From Mariniblastus sp. (GTDB taxonomy: Bacteria; Planctomycetota; Planctomycetia; Pirellulales; Pirellulaceae), in assembly GCA_011523945.1 (NCBI GenBank), contig WTFU01000077.1, positions 2,539 to 54,875 on the forward strand: a stretch of DNA of 52,337 nucleotides, in the 5' to 3' direction. Below the pieces are notes generated by a model. The model was given only the letters and a program-made list of their open reading frames with translations, searched no databases and was not told the origin of the DNA. The translations under genes were made by a program, and so were the position numbers. Shown here in pieces: positions 28,111 to 38,900 of the stretch. Every line of letters begins with the position of its first letter. Position 1 is the first letter of the stretch.

Positions 28111-29490
28111 TCAGATAAGTACGAAACAAACCAAGGTTACTATCAGAATACCAACGAAGTTTAAAACCAAACCTTCCCGTGCCATTTGTTTGACAGTAAA
28201 TTTCTCTGAACCAAAAACGATGGCATTGGGTGGCGTTGCGACTGGCAACATGAAGGCAAAGCTCGCGCTAATGGTTGCAGGAATCATAAACAACCTTGGA
28301 TCGATCTCAGACGCAATCGCTGCCGTGACTAAAATTGGCAACAGAATCGTGGTCGTTGCCGTGTTGCTTGTTACCTCGGTCAAAAAAGTAACTGCCAAAC
28401 AAATTGCGGCAATGCTCAAAAGTACAGGAAGTGTTCCCAAGGATGAAATTGAGTTTCCTAGCATTTCACTCAATCCGGAGGATTTAAAAGCGCTGGCTAA
28501 ACATAATCCGCCTGCGAATAACACCAAAACACCCCAGGGAATCTTTGCAGCCGTATCCCAATCTAGCAACCGACCTCCATTCCCCGATGGGAGTGCGAAC
28601 AAGAACAGCACTCCGATTAACGCGACCGAAGCGTCGTTGGCGTAAACAAGGGTAATCCCCAGCCCTTCCGCGAGCCCTATCCAACCACCAAAAGGTTGCT
28701 GGCGCGTCACCCAAAATAGAGCAGTCAGCCCGAATACAATTAACGTCCGAATTTCCTCTTTACGCCATTTCCCAACACTAGGCAATTGAATCGGATCGAT
28801 AGCACCAATTCCGCGAGTCAACCAAAAGCCAACCATCGGTAACATAATCAAAACGACTGGAAGCGCCATCTTCATCCAGTCCAAAAAGCCAACTTCAGCG
28901 TTCGTGGCTTCTTCGTAGACACCCATGAATACTAAGTTAGGCGGTGTTCCGATGGGTGTCGCCACACCGCCTACGCTTGCTCCGTAAGCAATTCCGAGCA
29001 GTAAAGCTATTTGTAAATTCCGATTACTCGTCTGAGCAACGACCGCCATTGCAATCGGCAATAACATTAATGTGGTTGCCGCATTCGAGATCCACATACT
29101 CAAAAATGCCGAAGCCATCATAAAACCAAAAACAAGCTGCCGCCCACTTTCACGCCCAAATAGATTCACCATTCCCAGTGCGATTCGCTTATGAGCCCCA
29201 CTCGACTCCATTGCCGCAGATAGCATAAAACCACCGAGCATCAAAAGAACCAATTTGTTGCCATAAGCCCTGGCAATCGCGTCCGGAGATAAAATCCCAA
29301 ACAGGGGAAACAATGCTAACGGGATCAGGGACGTGGCTGGTATAGAAATCGGCTCGGTAATCCACCAAGCGGCAACCCAGACGGTTATCGCCGCAGTGAT
29401 ACAAATTTCATGCGAAAACCCCAAACCCGCCAGCATGCTTCCAAACAGGATGGCTGCCAGAGGGCCAAAAATTAGCATCGAGTTTTTCAT
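28111..29490 (-). CDS. DASS-family (SLC13) anion:Na+ symporter
   Basis: 459 residues from the ATG at 29490, which has GGGAAAACT upstream; a TTG five codons earlier is possible. About 11-12 membrane segments. The two Na+-binding motifs SNAAT and SNTAT and the paired TPIGTPPN and TPPNAI loops are diagnostic of the divalent anion:sodium symporter family, which imports succinate, malate, citrate or sulfate using the Na+ gradient. Coupling to Na+ would suit an organism that builds a Na+ gradient with the NQR complex encoded nearby. Confidence 0.92.
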   Translation of the reverse strand: MKNSMLIFGPLAAILFGSMLAGLGFSHEICITAAITVWVAAWWITEPISIPATSLIPLALFPLFGILSPDAIARAYGNKLVLLMLGGFMLSAAMESSGAHKRIALGMVNLFGRESGRQLVFGFMMASAFLSMWISNAATTLMLLPIAMAVVAQTSNRNLQIALLLGIAYGASVGGVATPIGTPPNLVFMGVYEEATNAEVGFLDWMKMALPVVLIMLPMVGFWLTRGIGAIDPIQLPSVGKWRKEEIRTLIVFGLTALFWVTRQQPFGGWIGLAEGLGITLVYANDASVALIGVLFLFALPSGNGGRLLDWDTAAKIPWGVLVLFAGGLCLASAFKSSGLSEMLGNSISSLGTLPVLLSIAAICLAVTFLTEVTSNTATTTILLPILVTAAIASEIDPRLFMIPATISASFAFMLPVATPPNAIVFGSEKFTVKQMAREGLVLNFVGILIVTLVCFVLI

Positions 29491-29608
29491 AGTTTTCCCA
29501 AACAACCAAATTTGCGAATTGAAAGTTTAATACCTGACAAACCGTTATTCAATTTCACTTATTGCGAATATGTGCGAACGTTGAATCCAGCGACCGAGGA
29601 GCCTTCTG

Positions 29609-29743
29609 TTGGCTCAAATCAAAAGCTCGTCGGTTTTGAATTTGAATCAGGTAAAAGACTTGATCCTGACTCTTAAGATCTTGCGTCAAGAAATTTCCCA
29701 GCTCAACCGAATCAAAACCAACTCAAAACGGAAAGAGGTCTAA
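29609..29743 (+). CDS. Possible 44-residue helical protein
   Basis: A TTG-started frame with GAGGAG 8 bases upstream. The sequence is amphipathic and helix-like (VKDLILTLKILRQEISQLN) with a basic C-terminal tail. An in-frame stop lies nine codons upstream of the TTG. Ribosome site and heptad pattern are the only support. Confidence 0.3.
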   Translation: MAQIKSSSVLNLNQVKDLILTLKILRQEISQLNRIKTNSKRKEV

Positions 29744-29921
29744 GTGGGATCAGCTGGGCACGATTAAAAACGATACCCCGCCCAAATTTGTCTCGTAATC
29801 AGAATCAATGTCGCAGATTGAGACGTTTCCTTGGTTCTCCAATTCATAACGCAACCAGATTACTGCGAAATTAGTCAATAAAAATAAGCTTTTACCGAAA
29901 GCCGCCATCAACTCTCTTCAA

Positions 29922-29938
29922 TTGGCACGAACCTTGCG
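29922..29938 (+). promoter_or_regulatory. Sigma54 (RpoN) -24/-12 promoter of the giant gene
   Basis: TTGGCACGAACCTTGCG: the invariant GG (29924-29925) and GC (29936-29937) are separated by exactly 10 bases and the core TGGCACG-N4-TTGC is perfect. Transcription would start near 29949, about 40 bases before the ATG at 29989. Sigma54 promoters need an ATP-driven enhancer-binding activator, so the gene is probably tightly conditional. Confidence 0.8.
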
Positions 29939-29988
29939 AAGAGGTGTAACGACACTTCCCGCCCACCTCTCTCACTCGCCGGTGCCTC

Positions 29989-32900
29989 ATGTTCAAATGG
30001 ATCTACGCGCAGCATGCAAAAGCAAACAAGCCAAAATCTCGAGCAAAATCTAATCTATCCTACGGACCACTTGAACCTAGGCAACTTCTGGCCACCAGCG
30101 CAACCTTTACAGGAGGCGAATTCACGCTCACCGGTGATAATGCGGCAGACGATTTTGTTGTTCAAGTGGACCCGTTAACTAATCGTTTAACATGGAGTGA
30201 AGCCGGCGGTACACCCACGGACGATCTCGATAACACCGTAGCAGGCGTACAGTTCTATGAAATGGGAAACCCTTCAACCCCCATTTCATTAACCATCGAG
30301 GGAAAAGGTGGCCAGGACTCAATTGAACTTGATATCGGCACCAATGTTGGCATCAAAGATGTCACCATCGATGGTGGTGCCAATATCGATTCTCTCACCA
30401 TTCAGAGCGACCTTAACCTACTACCTACCAGCGGTAAATTCGATGTAAAAGTTGAGCAAACATCGATCGCTGACAATTCATTTATCGCTGCCCCCCTTGG
30501 GTTTACGATCAAAGATCCGGGCTTCGACGGCAACATTACCATTGGCGATAACGCAACTGTTTCAACAAGAGTGATTGCTCCGGGGGGCAATCATTTTTCC
30601 GACAGTTCTACGGAAGACTCAGCCAATATTTCTCTGAAATCGAAAGAAATCAGTGTCGGCGATGGCACGACCTTCCTCGCCAATGTCGAAACGGGTTCAA
30701 TCCAGACCCCGGGCGATGTTACGCTTGATGCCCAAGACCAGCTTGCAAGCTTCCTTGAATTCGCCTCACTTATGGACGACCTCGCGGCTGGAACAGTTAG
30801 CCCTTTAGATGCATTGAATTTCCTAAATCAAGAGGCCTCCGCTTTTATTGATCTAGGTACCGTTGAAATTCGAGGGAAAGACATCGTTCTAAAAGCATTC
30901 GCCGGTGGAAGCTCGAAGGTGCCGACCATTGGTCAAATCATCAACGCGATTAACGACCCAAACATCACTTTCCTCGAGACAACTGCTGATTATCTTCTCG
31001 ATTATGCCGACAGCTTACTTGACGGCTTGCTTATGTCGATAACCGATTTGCCTGCCTTCTTCGCTAATGAAAAGACGTTTGCCAACGTTACCATCGGAGA
31101 AAATTCGATCATCGACGCAGCCAGCGAAGTCAAGATTTCTGCAAAAACGGAAAGTGCAGAAGCTGTAAACGTAAAAAGCAAATACCAGGCAATCGCCGTC
31201 ATGCTGTCTAAATCCGAGGCTGACGTAACGATCGAGGAGGGAGTTGAAATCGATGCCCAAAATCAGGTCGAGATAAAGACAGATGTTACGCTAACTGCAG
31301 AAGCCAAGGCAACTACAGCAAAAAACAAGAAGCCCACCGAGACCGAAGAACGGCTCTCATTCGCCTTTGCTTTGGCAAAAACGGATTTGACGTCAACCAT
31401 CTTTATCTCTCCCAATGCAAACATCTCCGCAGGCACGGATGTAACCATTCATGCCAAAGGTAAACAAAAGGTAAAAAGCAAAGCGTCCAGTAGTGTCTAT
31501 ACGGAAGGGGGAATCGGACTAGTTCTTGCGTTCTCATTTCCGAATGCGAATGTCGCCGCGGAGGTCGAGGGCAACGTTACTGCGTACACGGGAACTCCCG
31601 GTTTCGAAGACGATCAAGGGATCACAATTAAAGCAGAGCTGGAAACGGAAGAGGATTCCGAAGCGATTTCAGGCCTCGGTGGGGATGCACCAAGCTTTAA
31701 GCCAAAACCTACCGTTGCCAATGTGAAGAATTTCTTCACAAAAAAAATAAAGCCAATACTGGATGGGTTGAAACTTAAAAATCTGACCAACGGCACAAAT
31801 ATTCCAATCGATTTCGCCAGTGCGTTGGCATTGAATGAATCGGACAACGATGTACTGGCACGAGTCGGAAGTGAATCCAACTTGTATTCAAATCAAGATA
31901 TCCTCGTGAAATCAAACCTAGTATCAAAAATGCGGACTTTCGCCGAAAGTACGATTGATGACCAAACTGCCGACGCTGGCAAAAAGGACATGTCCAGCAC
32001 CGCTGTAGTCGTTGGCCTTTACGATAACAGCTCCCGCGCCATTCTCGATGATGGAGCTACGGCGGATGCGAAAAGAGCGATCAGCGTCAATGCGACCACC
32101 GAATACCCCTTTAAAAATCCGGTTAGCCTCATCGAAAAAGGATCAACCCGAATATTAAAACTAAAAGGCAACTCCTGGGCACGAAGCCATAGTTTGAATG
32201 GCAAATCTACTGTAGCAGGCTCTTTTAATTATCAAGACTACAACACTACCACACACGCGAAAATTGGTTCGAACGCCAACATCAATCAGTTGCCGGCGGC
32301 GTGGGATATCGACCAATCGGTCAAAGTAAATGCCGAAACGAACTTATTATTGATCGACATCGCCGGTATTTTCAAGCTGGATATTGTCTTAGCTGAGGTC
32401 TTAAATACCAGTAATTTCTGGAACATCCTTAAAGATGATGGATTCATCGACTTCACCAATGCTGTTTGGAAGGCCGTAACAAAGGACACCAATTCGTCCG
32501 ACCTAGGTCTCGGTTCAGATGCAAAAAACACAGCCGTTGGCGGTGCCTGGTCCTTTACGGATATTTTCGACGATACCGAAGCTAGTATTGGCGAGAATTC
32601 AAAAATCCGCGCAGGATCAGATGGAGACGTCAAGGTCACGGCTAATTCAAAAATAAATCACTTTTCCTTCGCTGCGGCCGGAGGTAAGTCAGAGAAAACT
32701 GGAATCGCCGGGAGTTTCGCTCACAATCGCCAACTATCAAATACACGTGCATTCATCGATCAGGGTGCAGAGGTAACTGGAGGTAAAATTTCTATCGCCA
32801 GTGAGAGCGACGTAAACAATTTCGCATTCGCAGGATCGGCGATCCGCAGTTCCAATTATGGATTCGGAGCTTCCATCGCTACCAACAAGATCACTCGAAA

Positions 32901-35900
32901 TAACCTCGCCTATATCGGATCTCCCGGGGAACTTTTCTTTGATTCCATGTTTTTCACCCCTGGTGGATTATCGGTCACGGCTAATTCAGAAGGTGGTTTC
33001 TATACCAATTCATTGTCAGGCGTTGTTCCATCGAAAGGCACTGCGTCTAACGTAGCGCCCAGCACAGTTCCCACGGGTTCTATTCCCATTCCGTCTAACT
33101 TTGTAAGCAAAGGCAAGACCGGAAAGTTTGGTTTGAGTATCTCCGGTGATGTATCCATAAATAAAGTGAACGACAATACGCAGGCATTTATCAACGATGA
33201 AGGTATATTTATCGCGAAAGACATCAAAGTCTCAGCCAAAAGTAAAGCTCCACTGGTTGCCGTCGCTGGATCTGCCGCCATTAATGGCAAAGAAGATTCC
33301 GTCGGGCTGGCAGGGACATATACCCACAATATCTTGGCCGGTTCAGTGAAGGCCTGGATTACAAATTCCACAATCCAAACAACTTCCGGCGGACTTTCAA
33401 TTATCGCCGAACGAGAAAAGGGGGGAAGCCTTTGGTCAATTAACGCGTCCGCCGCGTCAGCTGGAAATATCGAAGTCGCAGGTAATGTCTCCCTGAATAA
33501 GACAAATTGGATTACAGAATCAGCTTTGAGTCTAGCTGACGTCCTCTCTGCTGCAGGCACCACCCTTTCCGCACATGACCATTCCAAAGTCTGGAGTTTT
33601 GCGGGGGCGGTTGATTTTTCCGGCAAACTTGGTTTTAGCTCTTCTTTCTCAAAAAATGACCTCACAACAACCACAAGGACATTGGTTGAGGGATCGCAAT
33701 TGGAACTAGCACGGGATCTCTCATTGGCTGCTCTTAATGAAACAAGCATCACTTCTGTCGCCGGCGGTTTTTCGAACGGAAAAAAATTGGCGGTCGCTGG
33801 AACAATCGCAATCAATGAAATTAACAGCAACGTCAGCGCTCGCATCGCTAATTCTGCCGACGTCAACGCCGCAGCAATCCATGTGAACGCAACCGACGAC
33901 GCCGATATTTTGGCTATATCCGGTGCTGCCACTGTAACTAAGGGAAGCGGTTTTGTAGGAGGATTCTCTGGGAACAACGTTGAACAATCGGTTACCGCAG
34001 AAATCGACAATTCATCTACCAACTCAACAGCAACCACCACCGTCACCGCAGAAACAGAAGGGCGTATTCAAAGTTTCGCAGCTGGCGTCTCCGTCGGCGA
34101 CAAATTTACATTGGCCGGCTCAATGGCCATTAATAACATCGAAACAGACATTGTTGCCAAAATAGGTCAAAGTGATGCCGAAACGGGCGGCCAACTCAAT
34201 GTTCGAGCAGGGTCCCAAGGGACGATCAATGCATTCTCGGGGAACTTCGCTGGAGTTGGCACCGCCGCTGTTGGGGCCGCAGTCAGCATTAATAACCAAA
34301 ACAACCAAGTCGAATCGTCGATCGTTGAATCAAACATACAAGCTCAGGAAGGTTCTACAAATGTTTCCGCAGACACCGAGTCGATCATTCGTTCACTCGC
34401 CGTTGGTGGCGCCTATGCGGAGAGTTTCGCCCTTGGCGGCAGCGTTTCGACAAACAATATCAATTCCAGCACTGACGCGCATGTCACCAGTACTTCTCTT
34501 GAAACGGGAACTGATGTTTCGGTGACATCCAGTAATCGAGATACCATTAAGGCTTTGACCGGTGGCGTTGCCGGAGCTTCCACCGCGGCAATTGGCGCAG
34601 CGGTCGGAGTTAACAAAATTGACTCAAATCTTCGAGCCTGCATCGTCGAGTCGGACGTAACCGCCGGCGGCGACGTCGTGGTTGCCACGGATAATTTGTC
34701 AGAAATTCAGGCTCTCGCCATCGGCGGCGCCTACGCCGGGACATTCGCTCTGGGCGGCTCGGTATCCATTAATCAAATCGATGTCGACAATCGAGCCTGC
34801 ATCATGGATGATTCAACCATTACGGCCGGGGGTGACATCACTGTCTCCGCCTCTGATGATTCCGCCATCAAAGCGATTGCACCTGGCATTGGAATCTCGA
34901 GTTCAGCCGCCGTAGGAATTGCGGTGATCGATAACGAAATCGATCGTGAGATAGCGGCAACAATTTCCAACGCGACAGCCACTGCTGGTGGAAGCGTAAC
35001 CACTAACGTCGATGTCAAAAGCCTGCAAAAGGGAATTGGCATTGGTGGTTCCCTTGCCGCCACAGCGGCTATTGCGGGCTCAAGCGTAAACCATCGTGTC
35101 AATCAAACCGTCGAAAGCACCATCGACAACGGATCGACAATCAATGCCAGTGAGGATGTGCTCGTCCACACAAATGTTGACAATGTTCTCGACACCAATG
35201 TAGTCTCCGGATCTGGATCCAACGGATTTTCTCTCGCAGGCTCCATCGCCACCGTTCACATTGACTCGGAGGTAACCGCAAGGATTGGCGACGAAGTCAC
35301 GGTTTTCGCCGGCCAAAACGTCGTCGTCGAATCCATCGACACAACCACGGTCGACTCACTCGCTGGAACCGGTGCGGTTGGAATTGCCGCCGCGGGTGTG
35401 GGGGCTAGTGTGAGCACTGTCCAGGTTCACAAAAATACGCTGGCCTATATCGGAGACAACTCGAATGTTTCTGCCGCAACCGATATGTTGAGACCGACCT
35501 TAGTTTACAGTGGAGAGTACAACTCTGCCGGAGAATTTTTAACCGAACAAATCTTTGGCGTCGCCGTCCAGGCCACATCCAATGAAGCTATCACCAATTT
35601 AAGTGCAACCGGCGGAGTCGGATTGTACGCCGGCGTCGCCGGAGCAGTGACTGTCGAGGTTATCAGCCCTCATGTAGAAGCGTGGATCGGTGAAAACTCG
35701 ATTGTGGATGCGAACTTTGCTGGCATTGGCGTCGATCCCAACGATCCGATTCATCAAAAACAATCGATAAACGTCAACGTGTCCGCGATAAGTAATCTAA
35801 CCGTGGATTCAACGGATGGAGGGGGTGCAGTAGGTGCTGCTGGAATCGCCGGTGCCGTAGACGTCGGTAAAATTGATCATTTTGTTTGGGCTCACGTCGA

Positions 35901-38900
35901 TGCCAATGCAAAAGTATCCGCCTACCACGACGTCGACCTTCATGGACTTTCCCAGATCGATATAAAATCCGAGGTTGGAGCCGTAGGTGTGGGCGTAGCA
36001 GGTCTTTCAGGCTCTGTTTCTGTCTGGAATATCGGTTCAGAATTTGACACCGATTACTGGATCGAAGGTGTCAAATCAAACTCAATCGACGCGGATGGAA
36101 CGACCATTGATGTTTTTGCCAGTGATGCCGCCAATGTTACGACATCGCGTCGAAACACTTTCAACAATGCCGAAGACACTAAAACGAAAAACCTCAAAGA
36201 TGACCTTCATTCCGCGGATAGCCCATCGGGCGTAATTGCTACTGTAAAACAAACCGCTGAAATCAAGGCCGGAGATGACATCGACGTAAGAGCCAGAGAA
36301 TGGGTCCTAATCGACAATTCCGCCGGCGGTGTCGGAGCCGGAATCGCGGGTGTTGGAGCATCCGTGACTCTGGTGAACGTCCACAGCGACACTGAGGCAA
36401 ATGTTTATGGTACTCTCAGCGCAGAAGACGATATTTTTGTTCAAGCAAGCCTTGAGGAAACAAACAACACCCGAGCGTGGGCTGGCCAAGGTGGCTTGGG
36501 AGCAATTGGAGCCTCGGTTGCCATTGTCAATGAAACCAGCGACCAAACGGCTCGCGCTGCCAAACAAGCTACCGTTGTGAAGGCAGATCAATTAAGAATC
36601 AAAGCCGATGTCATTCAAAATATCGAAACCAAAACTAACCAAGCCGTCCTCGGCTTGGGAACAGTAGGAGCCTCTGTTTCAAAAATCAACGCTAATGGAA
36701 CCACCGAAGCCTACCTTTCGGACGCCACCATTGGGCACGGAAAAACACCTGGAGGAGGCGACCAACCGTGTGATCCTGAAATGGCAACCGTGAACAATGT
36801 TTTAGTTAAAACTAATGCAGCCATCGAGTTGGAAAGCAAAGCAACTGCGATAGACGCAGGTATCGTCTCTGGGGCAGGAACCATCTCGAAGGTTGATGCA
36901 ACACCGAAATTTTCAACATGGGTTGGAAACGGAGCCCAACTTCAAATTGCCGAACAACTGTTTGTAAACAGCGATACCTTGATTAACGGCTCCACCGATG
37001 GATTGGGAGTCTCGCCACTCAATGGCGCGAGCTATGGCGTTGCAATCTCCAAAGCAACGGTGCAACCGAACATTCGAACGTACCTCGGCGAGGTGGAGGC
37101 TTGCGTTGGAACCGATATGACGATTCAGTCAGATAACCGCACCAATTCCACTTCCGCAGGACAGGCGGTCACCATTGCAGTCCTCAACGGAAATGGCCTG
37201 ATCGCAGATGCCATTGCAAAACCCAATGCCCGAACGTGGCTTGGGAACCGAACGACCCAAGTCGAAGTCGGAAGAGACCTATTGGTTGCCTCCAATATCT
37301 CCCAGAAGGCAGACACCGACGCCTATGGACTCACTGTCGCCCTGGTGGGCGGCGGGGTAATTCGTGGACTCGCTGCTGCCTCAGGCTATATCTCGACCGA
37401 GGTTGGCCGCAATGTCGACTTGGTAGTGGGAAACAATCTCTCGGTAGTTTCAACCGTCGCTGGGGATGCTGATACCTTCGCCACCGCTCCAGGGGTTGGA
37501 ATCGCAAACTTCGTTGGGACACGAGTTGACTCCCATGCCTCATTCGATTCCACTTCGATGATCTCTTCCGTTTCCAACCTTAACGTAGGAGGAGACACGC
37601 TTGTGGAAACCCTATCTGATAGAAACTCAAATGCAGAAATCGATGCCTTCAATTTATCGGCAGGTGCGGCAATAGGTGCCACCAAGGCCGACGCGTTTTC
37701 GGAAGGTAAAACGATCGCCAGGGTCACAGGAAAAATCAATCAAACCCACGATCTGTTAATCAACGCCGCTGACCAAAACACGACCACTACCCGCGCTAAA
37801 TCTACCTCCATTGGCCTCATTTCAGGGGCTGGAGTAAAATCGAAGGTTCACGTAAATCCCGTTGTAAAATCCGAACTCTCCTCGACCGTCAATACCGCCG
37901 GCCAAATCGACATCACCTCAAATTCAATCTCAGACGTTCAAGCCCACGCCCAGACACTAGGGGTTAGTGGAGCCGGAGCTGGCCGAACTGAATCCACGGT
38001 AGAAGCCGAGCCAACTGTAACTGCCAAGCTCGGCGGCAACGCCAGTGTTACCGCATTCGGGAACCTGAACGTTGCCGCTGATCAATCGCTTAACACAATC
38101 GCGGGTGAAACAGACTCCGTAACTGGTGAGGGAGGACAAATTGGAATTGGCCTGAGTGGCTTAGCGCTTACTTTAGATGCCTCTGCCAATCCACTGGTTG
38201 CCGCCGAAATTCAATCCGGAGCTTCCGTCGTCGATGTACAAGACCTTACCGTCACCTCATCCACAACTAATCAACTCTCTGCCCGAGACAAATCCTTTAG
38301 TATTGGCGGCTTGCTAAGCGGGGGAAAGAGCAAGTCAAACGTCCAAAGCGGGGGCGTTGTCACCAGTGCTGTCAATGGAATCATTGGGAAAGTCGATGAC
38401 ATCACCATTTCTGCTACGGCGACTGGACTCGCGAAGGCCGAGTCCACAGCAGGTGGTTACTCACTTGGAGTCGGCCTCGGTGGCGCAAATACCAACACGA
38501 CCGTCAACCATCGAGTGACTTCCAAACTCAATTCAGATGTCTCAGCCGACGGAAACGTTACCATTTCAGCCGATTCCATTGGGGATGCTGATTCAAATTC
38601 AAAAGGGGTGGTCGGCACGCTCGCGGTAGGCGTCGGTAACACGACGGCCAGTTCAACCGTAAACCCGTCTGTCGAATCGAAAATCAGTCCTCGCAACAAC
38701 GTCCAATCTGTAGGTAATATCTCGGTGGAGACTCGCCACAATGTTGACGCCTTCGGAAATCCACTAAATTATGGAGCTAATTCGAAGGCCGAGTCAGCAA
38801 ACGTCGCTGTTGGGGCAAGCGTTCAGAATACAAAGGCATTTGCCGATTCTACGCCAAATCTTAATTCGATCGTCGACAACTCAACCAGCCTCAATGCTGG

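Larger units (their letters stand above)
29491..29988. other. Divergent region with sigma54 promoter and possible small gene
   Basis: About 500 bases upstream of the giant gene. It holds a candidate 44-codon frame (29609-29743) and a near-consensus sigma54 promoter (29922-29938). I could not find a convincing activator-binding dyad. Confidence 0.6.

Noticed and set aside
28028..28645. 205-codon open frame on the plus strand
   Set aside because: Antisense to the DASS symporter, whose motifs are unmistakable; no ribosome site.
33000..34046. 348-codon open frame on the minus strand inside the giant gene
   Set aside because: Lies wholly within the clear repeat protein; composition is that of antisense DNA of a Gly/Ala/Ser/Thr-rich gene. 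Several other antisense frames in the giant gene have the same cause.
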